Assembly: GCF_002733835.1 (NCBI RefSeq)
Contig: NZ_NVWY01000036.1
Span: 1 to 53,586 of the forward strand
From: Alcanivorax sp.
Lineage (GTDB): Bacteria; Pseudomonadota; Gammaproteobacteria; Pseudomonadales; Alcanivoracaceae
Reading direction: 5' to 3'
Length of the DNA: 53,586 nt
Position 1 is the first letter of the stretch, and each line of letters opens with the position of its first letter. Position numbers and translations under genes: made by a program. Of this stretch, positions 26,570 to 34,805 are shown in pieces. The notes under the pieces are model-generated. The model saw nothing but the letters and a program-made list of their open reading frames with translations. It was not told the origin of the DNA and did no database searches.

Positions 26570-27913
26570 ATGGCTTCCCTGACACCCAAAGACATTGTCT
26601 CCGAACTCAATCGCCACATCGTCGGTCAGGACGCGGCCAAGAAAGCCGTGGCTCTGGCGCTGCGTACCCGCTGGCGTCGCATGCAGCTGCCCGCCGAAAT
26701 GCGCGCGGAAGTGGCCCCCAAGAACATTCTGATGATTGGCCCCACCGGGGTGGGTAAAACCGAAATCGCCCGCCGCCTGGCCAAACTGGCCGACGCCCCC
26801 TTTATCAAGGTGGAAGCCACCAAATTCACCGAGGTGGGCTACGTGGGCCGCGATGTGGAATCGATCATCCGCGACCTGATGGAAATGGCCATCAAACTGC
26901 TGCGCGACAAGGAAATCGCCCGTGTGGGCAGCCAGGCCGATGATGCCGCCGAAGAACGCATTCTCGACGCCCTGCTTCCCGCCGCACGCGCAGAAGACGG
27001 CAGCGCCAACGACAGCACCGACAGCAAAACCCGCCAGATCTTTCGCAAGAAACTGCGTGAGGGCGAGCTGGACGACAAGGAAATCGACGTGGACGTGGCC
27101 AGCCAGCCCGCCGGCGTCGACATCATGGCACCCCCTGGCATGGAAGAAATGACCAGCCAGCTGCAGCAGATGTTCTCCAAGATGGGCGGCAACCAGCAGC
27201 GCAAGAGCCAGAAACTCAAGGTGCGCGAAGCCTATCGACTGATCCGCGACGAAGAAGCCGCCCGTTTCGTCAATGAAGACGAGCTGAAAGTGCAGGCCAT
27301 CGACGTGGTGGAAAACAACGGCATCGTGTTCATCGATGAAATCGACAAGGTGGCCAAGCGCGGCGAAGGCGGCGGCACCGATGTGTCCCGCGAAGGGGTA
27401 CAGCGCGATCTGCTGCCGCTGATCGAGGGTTCCACCGTTTCCACCAAGTACGGCATGGTGAAAACCGATCACATCCTGTTTATCGCCTCCGGCGCCTTCC
27501 ACCTGTCTCGTCCCAGCGACCTGATCCCCGAACTGCAGGGCCGCCTGCCAATTCGCGTGGAGCTCAGCCCGCTGAGCCCGGACGACTTCCAGCGCATTCT
27601 CACCGAGCCCAAATGCTCGCTCACCGAGCAATACAAGGCGCTGCTGGAAACCGAAGGCCTGAACCTGGAGATCAGCGACGACTGCATCCGCCGCATTGCA
27701 GAAGTGGCCTGGCAGGTCAACGAGCGCACCGAAAACATCGGCGCCCGTCGCCTGCATACGGTGCTGGAAAAACTGCTGGAAGAAATCAGCTTCGACGCCG
27801 ACTCCCTGGCCACCCAGTACCACGACAAGCCCCTGGTACTGGACGCCGAAGCCGTGGATCGCTACCTGGGCGAACTGGCCGACGACGAAGACCTGAGCCG
27901 GTATATTTTGTAA
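26570..27913 (+). CDS. hslU: HslU, ATPase subunit of the HslUV protease
   Basis: HslU is the AAA+ unfoldase that feeds substrates to HslV. The 447 residues show Walker A GPTGVGKT (57-64), Walker B VFIDEIDK (near 252), the pore motif GYVGRDVES (near 90), an I-domain insert (about 110-235), sensor residues and the C-terminal RYIL that docks into HslV. It is complete and in one operon with hslV. Confidence 0.98.
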   Translation: MASLTPKDIVSELNRHIVGQDAAKKAVALALRTRWRRMQLPAEMRAEVAPKNILMIGPTGVGKTEIARRLAKLADAPFIKVEATKFTEVGYVGRDVESIIRDLMEMAIKLLRDKEIARVGSQADDAAEERILDALLPAARAEDGSANDSTDSKTRQIFRKKLREGELDDKEIDVDVASQPAGVDIMAPPGMEEMTSQLQQMFSKMGGNQQRKSQKLKVREAYRLIRDEEAARFVNEDELKVQAIDVVENNGIVFIDEIDKVAKRGEGGGTDVSREGVQRDLLPLIEGSTVSTKYGMVKTDHILFIASGAFHLSRPSDLIPELQGRLPIRVELSPLSPDDFQRILTEPKCSLTEQYKALLETEGLNLEISDDCIRRIAEVAWQVNERTENIGARRLHTVLEKLLEEISFDADSLATQYHDKPLVLDAEAVDRYLGELADDEDLSRYIL

Positions 27914-27931
27914 CGCCCAACGCCACGCCCA

Positions 27932-27976
27932 ATGCCTGATGCCCCCCCCCTGCGTCAGACACTGGGCATCAGGCAT
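27932..27976. repeat. Intergenic hairpin repeat with a C9 loop
   Basis: Perfect 13-base arms atgcctgatgccc (27932-27944) and gggcatcaggcat (27964-27976) lie between hslU and the next gene. The loop carries most of a run of nine C (27942-27950). The stem is followed by CCGGCGTTCTTTCT, so it may act as a weak terminator on the plus strand. It belongs to the same family as the repeats at 25894 and 52488. Confidence 0.7.
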
Positions 27977-28017
27977 CCGGCGTTCTTTCTGCTATTATCC
28001 CCGCCGGAGGGAACACC

Positions 28018-28713
28018 ATGACCGCCGGCGAACAACTTCAGCACTATCTCGAGCGTTTTTTTGCCCTGCGCCAGCACGGCGACGATGCCGTCTTTATCGC
28101 GCGGCTACGCCGCCTGCAAGACTGGCAGGGCAAGCGTCTCAGACACACCCATGCTCACCTTCTTGATGACCCGGCAACCGCCGAGGGAGTCCGCTTCCTG
28201 CTGGAAGAAGTCTATGGTGGCCGCGAGCTGCTGCCGGTGGCACGGGAAATCCGCCGCGCTCTGCCCAAGGCCATGAAACTGCTACCGGATAAAGTCATGG
28301 CCACCTCCGCCAGCGCACTGGAAGCGGCCATCCTCACCCAGGAGCTGGACGAAGCAGTCACCGACATCCTCGGCGAGCAGCTTGATCAACCCATCGATGA
28401 AGCCACCTATCTAGCGGGATTTCGCCAGCCGAGCCATCACCAGAATCGCCAACAGCAGCTGCAGCTGGTGGCCGAACTGGGTCATCGACTGGATCGCTAT
28501 ATCCGCTCGCGAATGCTCCACGCCACTTTCAAAATGGTTCGCAAACCGGCCCATGCGGCGGGCTTTGCGAACCTGTATGATTTCATGGATCGCAGTTTCC
28601 GGGTGATGAAACCCGTTCCCAGCGTTGGCTTGCTGCTGGAGCAGCTGGCCACCCGGGAAGACGCCATCATGGAAAAGGTTTTCGCCTGTCACCCATCGCC
28701 TTTCGAGAATTGA
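28018..28713 (+). CDS. FFLEELY-motif protein, unknown function
   Basis: The 231-residue, mostly helical protein carries [12 protein letters not shown] (about 61-72), the hallmark of the proteobacterial family named for FFLEELY. Charged helices and a conserved middle (LTQELDEAV) follow. It has no signal peptide or membrane helix, so it is likely cytoplasmic. It is preceded by a ccggaggg ribosome-binding sequence and ends one base before the ubiE ATG, so it is probably co-transcribed with ubiE-ubiJ-ubiB. In Pseudomonas this hslU-ubiE interval holds the pha genes. The function is not known; a tie to the ubiquinone operon is only positional. Confidence 0.85.
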   Translation: MTAGEQLQHYLERFFALRQHGDDAVFIARLRRLQDWQGKRLRHTHAHLLDDPATAEGVRFLLEEVYGGRELLPVAREIRRALPKAMKLLPDKVMATSASALEAAILTQELDEAVTDILGEQLDQPIDEATYLAGFRQPSHHQNRQQQLQLVAELGHRLDRYIRSRMLHATFKMVRKPAHAAGFANLYDFMDRSFRVMKPVPSVGLLLEQLATREDAIMEKVFACHPSPFEN

Positions 28714-28714
28714 T

Positions 28715-29467
28715 ATGTCCGACGACAGCAAGGTCACACACTTCGGCTACCAGCAGGTGCCATGGCAGGAAAAACAGCAAAAAGTGGCCGGCGTATTCCG
28801 CTCCGTGGCGGGCAAATACGATGTGATGAATGACCTGATTTCCATGGGCAGCCATCGCATTCTCAAGCGCATGACCATCGAGCTGGCCGGCATTCGACCG
28901 GGCCACAAAGTGCTCGACCTGGCTGGCGGCACCGGCGACCTGGCCATCAAATTTTCCCGGCTGGTGGGCGAAACCGGCCAGGTGGTGCTGGCCGACATCA
29001 ACGACGCCATGCTCGACGTGGGCCGCGACCGTCTGTTCGATGCCGGCTGCAGCCACAACACCCAGGTCACCCAGGTGAACGGCGAATGCCTGCCCTTTGA
29101 AGACAACAGCTTTCACTGCATCACCATTGCCTTCGGCCTGCGCAACATTACCGACAAGGACGCGGCCCTGCGCTCCATGCTGCGGGTCCTCAAGCCCGGC
29201 GGCCGCCTACTGGTTCTGGAGTTCTCCACGCCCACCAACAAACACCTGGCCAAAGCCTACGACGCCTACTCCTTTGCCGTGTGGCCCAAGCTGGGCAAGC
29301 TCATCGTCAACGATGCCGACAGCTACCAGTACCTGGCAGAATCCATTCGCATGCACCCGGATCAAGACACCCTGCAAGGCATGATGGACACCGCCGGCTT
29401 TGCCCGTACCGAATACTTCAACATGATCGGCGGCATCGTGGCCCTGCACAGAGGATTCAAGTTTTGA
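28715..29467 (+). CDS. ubiE: Ubiquinone/menaquinone C-methyltransferase UbiE
   Basis: UbiE is the SAM-dependent C-methyltransferase of ubiquinone synthesis. The ATG at 28715, just after the previous stop, gives 250 residues (normal), beginning [15 protein letters not shown]. Motifs: [18 protein letters not shown] (near 30-47), SAM motif [10 protein letters not shown] (near 68-76), and the GLRNITDK segment. The end ALHRGFKF is typical. It overlaps ubiJ by four bases. Confidence 0.97.
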   Translation: MSDDSKVTHFGYQQVPWQEKQQKVAGVFRSVAGKYDVMNDLISMGSHRILKRMTIELAGIRPGHKVLDLAGGTGDLAIKFSRLVGETGQVVLADINDAMLDVGRDRLFDAGCSHNTQVTQVNGECLPFEDNSFHCITIAFGLRNITDKDAALRSMLRVLKPGGRLLVLEFSTPTNKHLAKAYDAYSFAVWPKLGKLIVNDADSYQYLAESIRMHPDQDTLQGMMDTAGFARTEYFNMIGGIVALHRGFKF

Positions 29468-30159
29468 GCCTGAAAGACCAGTCACGCTCTCCCGGCCTGC
29501 TGTCCACCACCGCCCTGGCCACCGTGGAGCGAGCCATCAACACCGCCCTGCGTTCCGATCCGGCCAGCGCCGATCGCCTGGCCGTACACGCCGGGCGCCT
29601 GATTGCCATTGAAGTCACACTGCCCCCCATGGCTATTTACGGGCTGATCGTGGAAGACGGTGTGGAACTCTACCACCGCAGCGACGCCACCCCGGACGTG
29701 GCAGTGAAAGGCAGCCCCATGGACCTGGCCTCCTTGCTACTGAACTGGAAAACCCGCCCCGGCGTGATCGGCGGCCCCGTGGACATCACCGGCAACCGGG
29801 ATTTTCTGCAAGAGCTACAACAGATCGCCAACGACCTGCAGATCGACTGGGGCGCCATTCTGGAGCCTGTCACCGGTTCCGAGCTGGCCCAGCAACTGGA
29901 TTACAGCGCGCGCCGCCTGTTCGGCTGGGCGAAGCAAGCCGCCACCCGCCTCACCGAACAACTGGGCGATTATGTGGGCAACGAATCCGGGCTGATTCCC
30001 AGCCGCCGTGACGTTTACGAATTCGGTCAGGACGTGGATGAACTGCGCATGGACGTGGATCGTCTGGATGCCCGCATTCAGCGGCTGAAAACCCGCGCGC
30101 CGTCCACATCATCCTCTTCGCCCTCATCGCCACAGGATTCCGGGAGCGCAACACACTGA
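29464..30159 (+). CDS. ubiJ: Ubiquinone biosynthesis accessory factor UbiJ (SCP2 domain)
   Basis: UbiJ is a lipid-binding SCP2-like protein that helps assemble the ubiquinone-synthesis complex with UbiK. The likely start is a TTG at 29464 inside TTGA, overlapping the ubiE stop; AGAGG lies about nine bases upstream, and no ATG fits the family length. The 231-residue product has the SCP2 domain at about 20-120 ([30 protein letters not shown]) and a C-terminal coiled coil (about 180-215, [15 protein letters not shown]). It ends in a Ser-rich tail longer than in E. coli. Confidence 0.9.
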   Translation: MSLKDQSRSPGLLSTTALATVERAINTALRSDPASADRLAVHAGRLIAIEVTLPPMAIYGLIVEDGVELYHRSDATPDVAVKGSPMDLASLLLNWKTRPGVIGGPVDITGNRDFLQELQQIANDLQIDWGAILEPVTGSELAQQLDYSARRLFGWAKQAATRLTEQLGDYVGNESGLIPSRRDVYEFGQDVDELRMDVDRLDARIQRLKTRAPSTSSSSPSSPQDSGSATH

Positions 30160-31766
30160 TGCCACCGATTACCCGCATACTGGTGGTGATCCATGTGATC
30201 TGCCGCTACCGGCTGATATCCCTGCTGCCCGCGCATCCGGCCAAGAGCCTGTTCCTTGTCCTCCAGTACCTGGTGCCCGCCAGCTGGCTCGGCACCGGCG
30301 AGCTGAGCGAAGGCGAACGCCTGCAAAAAGCACTGGAACGGCTGGGCCCGATCTTCATCAAATTCGGCCAGCTGCTGGCCACCCGCCAAGACATGCTGCC
30401 GCCCGAGTGGACCGCCGCCCTCGCCCGCCTGCAGGATCAGGTTGCCCCTTTCGATGGCGAGCAGGCCAGAGCCCTGGTGGAAGCCAGTCTGCCGCAACCC
30501 TTTGATGAGGTGTTCCGCGACTTCGACAGCACGCCCATGGCCGCCGCCTCCGTAGCACAGGTGCATGCCGGCACCCTGCACAACGGCCAACAGGTGGTGG
30601 CCAAGGTGCTGCGCCCCACCATTCGCCCGGTGGTGGAGCGGGACCTGAAGGTGATGGCCTTCGGTGCCCGCTGGCTGGAACGCCTGTGGCGTGATGCCCG
30701 CTATTTCCGCCCGGCCCGGGTGGTACAGGACTACCGGGAGATCATCCTCGGCGAACTGGATCTGGCCGCCGAAGCGCGCAACAGCGAAACCATGCGCCGG
30801 CATTTTCTGTTCAGTCCGCTGCTGCACATTCCCGCCATTCATCTTGAATTGTCCAGCCCCACCGTGATCATCATGGATCGCATCCATGGTATTCCGGTGA
30901 ACGATATCGAGCGCATCAAGGCCGCTGGCATCGACCCAAAAGTGTTGGCCGAGCGCGGCGTGGAGATTTTCTTCGCCCAGGTCTTCCGCTTCAACTTCTT
31001 CCATGCGGATATGCACCCGGGCAATATTTTCGTTAACCCCGAACACCCGGAGTCGCCCCAGTACATGGCCGTGGACGCCGCCATCGCCGGGCGCCTGTCC
31101 AAGGACGACCTGAACGTACTTGGGCGCATGGTGCTGGCGGTGATGCGCGAAGACTACAGCGCCCTGGTGGATGCGGTGATCCGCGCTGGCTGGAATACGG
31201 CTCCCATCGACCGGCCCCGGTTTGAACGGGCAGTGATCGATATCATCGAGCCCGTCCGCTCCGCCCAGCTGGATCAACTGGAATTCGCGCCCCTGATCAT
31301 GAAACTGTTCGATATGGTTCGCGCCTACCATATCGAAATGCCGGTGCAGTACATCCTGCTAATGAAAACCCTGGTTCACATCGAGGGACTGGGGCGCAGC
31401 ATTTATCCCCAGCTGGATATCTGGAACACCGGGCGCCCCTTGCTGGAAGCCTGGATGCTGGCCGAATACGGCCCCAGCGCCACGCTGAAGAAGCTGCAGA
31501 ATCGCCTGCCGGAATGGACCGCCCAGCTTCCGGACATGCCCGACCTGCTCCGCGACGGGCTGGAAAGCCTGCGCGACCTGCCCTACCAGCAGGACCGCCT
31601 GGAAGCCCGTTTCGAACAACAACTGGTCCGCCATCGCCACAAGCTGTTTGCCGGCCTCGCCGGGCTCGGCTGTGCCGGCGCCGCCCTGTGGCTGGCAACG
31701 CCCCATTTCAGCTGGCCACTGGCTGCTGGCGCCGTGCTGCTGGTGAGCTGGAGCTGGCGGCGCTAG
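30159..31766 (+). CDS. ubiB: UbiB-family atypical kinase, ubiquinone biosynthesis
   Basis: UbiB is a membrane-anchored kinase-like ATPase required for ubiquinone production. The 535 residues overlap ubiJ by one base (TGATG). Visible motifs are KFGQLLATRQDMLP (the KxGQ nucleotide-site motif, near 67), the Ala-rich loop AAASVAQVH (near 127) and HADMHPGN (His282-Asp284). Two membrane helices lie at the C-terminus (about 493-530). Odd: the position of the DxG/DFG motif reads Asp306-Ala-Ala (VDAAIAGRL), whereas E. coli UbiB has DCGIVGSL. The metal-binding aspartate remains but the glycine is lost. The protein is otherwise complete. Confidence 0.94.
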   Translation: MPPITRILVVIHVICRYRLISLLPAHPAKSLFLVLQYLVPASWLGTGELSEGERLQKALERLGPIFIKFGQLLATRQDMLPPEWTAALARLQDQVAPFDGEQARALVEASLPQPFDEVFRDFDSTPMAAASVAQVHAGTLHNGQQVVAKVLRPTIRPVVERDLKVMAFGARWLERLWRDARYFRPARVVQDYREIILGELDLAAEARNSETMRRHFLFSPLLHIPAIHLELSSPTVIIMDRIHGIPVNDIERIKAAGIDPKVLAERGVEIFFAQVFRFNFFHADMHPGNIFVNPEHPESPQYMAVDAAIAGRLSKDDLNVLGRMVLAVMREDYSALVDAVIRAGWNTAPIDRPRFERAVIDIIEPVRSAQLDQLEFAPLIMKLFDMVRAYHIEMPVQYILLMKTLVHIEGLGRSIYPQLDIWNTGRPLLEAWMLAEYGPSATLKKLQNRLPEWTAQLPDMPDLLRDGLESLRDLPYQQDRLEARFEQQLVRHRHKLFAGLAGLGCAGAALWLATPHFSWPLAAGAVLLVSWSWRR

Positions 31767-31802
31767 ACTGTGGGCCTGCACAAACACCGTGCTCAATGTT
31801 CG

Positions 31803-31857
31803 TAGGAGCTTGCTTGCAAGCGAACCATCACCCTTCGCCAGCAAGCAGGCTCCTGCA
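31803..31857. repeat. REP/BIME-like palindromic repeat
   Basis: taggagcttgcttgcaagcg (from 31803) and the inverted copy ending gcaagcaggctcctgca (31857) form an imperfect palindrome with a short central spacer. The GTAGGAGC...GCTTGC...GCGAA layout is that of REP elements seen throughout Pseudomonas and related genomes. It occupies most of the gap between ubiB and hisE. Confidence 0.8.
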
Positions 31858-31895
31858 TAAAGACCGCTAGTTCGACCACGAAGAATACACAGCCT

Positions 31896-32231
31896 ATGTC
31901 AGATATACTCAGCGAGCTGCACCAGGTACTCGAATCGCGCAAGGGCGCCGATCCGGATAGCTCCTATGTGGCCAGCCTCTACGCCAAGGGCCTGAACAAG
32001 ATCCTGGAAAAAGTCGGCGAAGAAGCGGTGGAAACCATTCTTGCGGCCCGGGATGCCGAAGTCAGTGGCGACAACCAGGCACTGATCAGCGAAACCGCCG
32101 ATCTATGGTTCCACTCCCTGGTGATGTTGGCCAAACTGGGCGAACACCCGGACAAGGTTCTGGCAGAATTGCAACGACGTTTTGGCCTGTCCGGCCATGA
32201 TGAAAAAGCCGCACGCAGCGGTAAACACTAA
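31896..32231 (+). CDS. hisE: Phosphoribosyl-ATP pyrophosphatase
   Basis: HisE hydrolyses phosphoribosyl-ATP to phosphoribosyl-AMP, the second step of histidine synthesis. The 111 residues form the all-helical MazG-like fold with [13 protein letters not shown] (about 39-51) and the metal-binding [13 protein letters not shown] (about 70-82). It is a stand-alone HisE. The hisI gene that precedes hisE in Pseudomonas is not present between ubiB and hisE here. It lies 53 bases before tatA and may share its transcript. Confidence 0.96.
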   Translation: MSDILSELHQVLESRKGADPDSSYVASLYAKGLNKILEKVGEEAVETILAARDAEVSGDNQALISETADLWFHSLVMLAKLGEHPDKVLAELQRRFGLSGHDEKAARSGKH

Positions 32232-32255
32232 CGCACATTAACAACGCACATTAAC
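32230..32255. repeat. 13-base tandem duplication at the hisE stop
   Basis: aacgcacattaac occurs twice with no spacer (32230-32242 and 32243-32255). The first copy includes the last two bases of the hisE TAA. It looks like a recent slippage or duplication event in the leader before tatA. Confidence 0.85.
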
Positions 32256-32284
32256 GCGGCCCCTACTTTTTCGGAGAGAAAACC

Positions 32285-32530
32285 ATGTTTTCCGGCATCA
32301 GCATTTGGCAGTTACTGATTCTTCTGGCCATCGTGGTCCTGTTGTTCGGCACCAAGAAACTGCGCAACATGGGCGGCGATCTGGGCGGCGCGGTGAAAGG
32401 CTTCAAGAACGCCATGAAAGATGGCGAAGACGAGCAGGACCAGAAACGTCTGGCTGACGACGAGCAGCCTGATAACGAGCAACAAGCCGGGCAAAAAAGC
32501 GAACAGAACAAGGAAAAGGACAAGGCCTGA
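32285..32530 (+). CDS. tatA: Sec-independent translocase subunit TatA
   Basis: TatA forms the variable-size pore that moves folded proteins across the inner membrane. The 81 residues have the short N-terminal membrane helix (about 3-20, [20 protein letters not shown]), the amphipathic helix with [18 protein letters not shown], and a charged tail rich in Glu, Lys and Gln. A GGAGA ribosome-binding site precedes the ATG. It is followed by a hairpin and tatB. Confidence 0.96.
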   Translation: MFSGISIWQLLILLAIVVLLFGTKKLRNMGGDLGGAVKGFKNAMKDGEDEQDQKRLADDEQPDNEQQAGQKSEQNKEKDKA

Positions 32531-32534
32531 TTCC

Positions 32535-32553
32535 TGTCGCCTTTTCGGCGACA
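32535..32553 (+). other. Hairpin between tatA and tatB
   Basis: tgtcgcc (32535-32541) and ggcgaca (32547-32553) are perfectly complementary around a TTTTC loop, five bases after the tatA stop. TatA is needed in large excess over TatB and TatC, so a stem here could protect tatA mRNA or slow read-through; this role is inferred. Confidence 0.55.
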
Positions 32554-32588
32554 CAGTCCGGACCAAATCCTGCTAAACCGAGGTTGCG

Positions 32589-32975
32589 ATGTTCGATATC
32601 GGCTTTGCCGAACTCACCCTGATCTTCATTATCGGCCTGGTGGTACTGGGGCCGGAGCGACTGCCCACCGTCGCCCGCACCCTCGGCCACTGGATCGGCC
32701 GTGCCCGCTCCACCTTCAACCACCTGAAGAACGAGCTGGAACGTGAAGCCGTGACCCAGGACATGCAGGAGCGCATGGAAAAGCAGATGCGCCAGATGGG
32801 GCTGGATGAAGACAGCATCCGCGAAGCCAAAGACAGCCTGCTGAGCCCGGAACAAATTGCCCGCTCACGGGCACCGCGCAGCGAACAGCCCCATAGCGAC
32901 GCCCTGAACGCGGATGACGCCGACACCACCCAGCGCACCAACGACCAGCCCCAGGACTCCACCCGCCATGACTGA
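32589..32975 (+). CDS. tatB: Sec-independent translocase subunit TatB
   Basis: TatB works with TatC as the twin-arginine signal receptor. The 128 residues start [20 protein letters not shown], the conserved TatB membrane helix with Glu8. The LGPERLP hinge, a long amphipathic helix (about 25-75) and a polar, disordered tail follow. The tail end overlaps the tatC start by eight bases. Confidence 0.96.
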   Translation: MFDIGFAELTLIFIIGLVVLGPERLPTVARTLGHWIGRARSTFNHLKNELEREAVTQDMQERMEKQMRQMGLDEDSIREAKDSLLSPEQIARSRAPRSEQPHSDALNADDADTTQRTNDQPQDSTRHD

Positions 32976-33714
32976 TGCCAGCAACGACGCCGGCCAGCCG
33001 CTGATTGCCCACCTGCTGGAACTGCGCAATCGCCTGCTCAAGGCCATGGTCGTCATTTTTATCGTTTTCCTGTGTCTGTTCGCGTTTTCCCGCGAGCTCT
33101 ACACCCTGGTGGCCAAACCGCTGATGGACGCCATGCCTGCCGGCACCAACATGATTGCCACCGGCGTGGCCTCGCCCTTCCTGGCGCCGTTCAAGCTGAC
33201 CCTGTACCTGAGCGTCTTCGCCGCCATGCCGTTCATTCTCCACCAGGCCTGGGCCTTTGTGGCTCCCGGTTTGTACAAGCATGAAAAGAAATTGGCGATA
33301 CCGCTGCTGGCCAGCAGCGTCCTGCTGTTCTATGGCGGCGCCGCCTTTGCCTATTTCGTGGTATTCCCGTTGATGTTCCAGTTCTTCACCGCCATCGCCC
33401 CGGAAGGGGTGGCCGTGACCACGGACATCAGCAGCTACCTGGATTTTGTACTGGCGCTATTTCTGGCCTTCGGGCTGGCGTTCGAGTTACCCATTGCCAT
33501 CGTGCTACTGGTGAGCACCGGGGCCACCACGGTGGAAAAACTGAGCAAGGCCCGCGCCTATGTGGTGGTGGGTTGTTTCGTGATCGGCATGCTGCTGACA
33601 CCACCGGACATCATCAGCCAGACCCTGCTGGCGATTCCCATGTGGTTTTTGTTCGAGATGGGACTGCTCGCCGCCCGGATGGTAAAGAAACAGGCTCAGG
33701 CCCCGTCAGCGTAA
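32968..33714 (+). CDS. tatC: Sec-independent translocase subunit TatC
   Basis: TatC is the six-helix core that recognises twin-arginine signal peptides. The ATG at 32968, overlapping the tatB stop in ATGACTGA, gives 248 residues beginning [24 protein letters not shown]. The conserved [10 protein letters not shown]-terminus, the periplasmic SPFLAPFKL segment, the [12 protein letters not shown] cytoplasmic loop and the TPPDIISQ near the last helices are all present. Confidence 0.97.
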   Translation: MTDASNDAGQPLIAHLLELRNRLLKAMVVIFIVFLCLFAFSRELYTLVAKPLMDAMPAGTNMIATGVASPFLAPFKLTLYLSVFAAMPFILHQAWAFVAPGLYKHEKKLAIPLLASSVLLFYGGAAFAYFVVFPLMFQFFTAIAPEGVAVTTDISSYLDFVLALFLAFGLAFELPIAIVLLVSTGATTVEKLSKARAYVVVGCFVIGMLLTPPDIISQTLLAIPMWFLFEMGLLAARMVKKQAQAPSA

Positions 33715-33762
33715 CGCCATCCTGGCTAATGCTGAGTGATGGACCGGAATAACTCGCGTGGG

Positions 33763-33794
33763 TCGAATTAGCCGCGAAGCGGCGTAATCCGACA
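33763..33794. repeat. Imperfect palindromic element downstream of tatC
   Basis: gtcgaattagccgc (33763-33776) and gcggcgtaatccgac (33780-33794) are imperfectly complementary around GAA. The sequence GTCGGATTACGCC...GGCTAATTCGAC resembles a short palindromic repeat seen in several gammaproteobacterial genomes. It lies in the convergent gap between tatC and the hydrolase gene and might serve as a terminator for either. Confidence 0.55.
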
Positions 33795-33842
33795 TCCAGA
33801 GATGGGTAGCACTGAAGGCCTCCGGGATTGGCCCAACCGGTC

Positions 33843-34805
33843 CTAGAACCGGTAACCACTGCCTGGAGCAGGAATCGGCGCGGGCACAGGAAACGCCGGC
33901 GGCTCCTCCCCCCCTCCCTCAGCGGGCGACTCGGGCGCCTCTTCCGCTTTCGCCACCTCGGCAGCACAATCATTGTCCTGCATGAAATCCACCAGGCGCT
34001 GCTGCACCGCCGGGTCCCGGGTACTTTCCGTGTGTCCGCCACGCAGCTTCTGGAAGGTTTTGGGTTGCGTCGCCGCGGCATACAGCCGCTCGCCGTGAGC
34101 GTAGGGAATCACTGGGTCATCTTCACTGTGCATCACCAGCAAGGGCGTCGGGGCAATGTGGGCCACTCGCTCCTCCGGGTCCAGCGCGCGGTCCGGCATG
34201 GTGGGCACCACCATCCAGCGCAACGGCCACAGCAACCAGCTACGCTTCATTACGTCACTGGTGATATCCCGGTAGCTGGCAAACGCCGCCTCCAGAATCA
34301 CGCAATCTGCCGCCCCGGCATTGCCCTCTTCGCCCAATACGCTGGCGGCCATGGAGGCGCCCAAACTCTGCCCGAACACCACCAGCGGCGCACCATCCGT
34401 GCGCCGGGCATGGCGCAGCCAGTCCAACCCCAGCTGCACATCATCGAAAACGTCCGGCAGCTTCGGCTTGCCTTCCGACAGCCCGTAGCCCCGGTAATCC
34501 AGCAAAAAGACGTTATAGCCCCGTGCCGGCAGCCACTGCACATTGGCCAGATGGGTGCTGATATTCTGGGCATTGCCGTGCAGGAAATAGACCGTGCCAC
34601 GGGCCGGCGCATCATCGGCCGCCGGCAGCCACCAACCATGGATACGCATGCCGCGCGGATGTATCAGTACAATATCTTCGTACTGCAGGCCCTGATTTTC
34701 CGGGTTCTGTACCCACGGAGACATGGGGTAGAAAAACAGTTTGCTGCACCCTGCCAGCAGCAGGCCCAGCAGCAACGCTGCGCTTAATCGTAATACCATC
34801 GCCAT
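33843..34805 (-). CDS. Alpha/beta-hydrolase lipoprotein
   Basis: The 320-residue precursor has a lipoprotein signal peptide (LLAGC, Cys20 after counting from the first ATG) and a serine hydrolase domain. HGNAQN is the oxyanion region (near 76), DYRGYGLSEG follows, the nucleophile elbow is GQSLGAS (near 145), the acid lies in HSEDDPVI and the histidine in GGHTES. The last 35 residues are a Glu- and Pro-rich tail. The substrate is unknown; the domain resembles the family of 2-domain esterases once called BEM46-like. It overlaps the upstream DUF4105 gene by 22 bases, so the two are probably co-translated. Confidence 0.85.
   Translation of the reverse strand: MAMVLRLSAALLLGLLLAGCSKLFFYPMSPWVQNPENQGLQYEDIVLIHPRGMRIHGWWLPAADDAPARGTVYFLHGNAQNISTHLANVQWLPARGYNVFLLDYRGYGLSEGKPKLPDVFDDVQLGLDWLRHARRTDGAPLVVFGQSLGASMAASVLGEEGNAGAADCVILEAAFASYRDITSDVMKRSWLLWPLRWMVVPTMPDRALDPEERVAHIAPTPLLVMHSEDDPVIPYAHGERLYAAATQPKTFQKLRGGHTESTRDPAVQQRLVDFMQDNDCAAEVAKAEEAPESPAEGGGEEPPAFPVPAPIPAPGSGYRF

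Noticed and set aside
27942..27950. Run of nine C considered as a phase-variation tract
   Set aside because: It lies in an intergenic hairpin, outside any coding sequence and not between promoter elements, so a switching role has no support.
26564..27976. 470-codon open frame on the minus strand opposite hslU
   Set aside because: Its composition is rich in Gly, Phe, His and Val from reversed codons, with no recognisable domain; hslU on the other strand is complete.
30078..31331. 417-codon open frame on the minus strand opposite ubiB
   Set aside because: Antisense shadow; no domain and no upstream signals.
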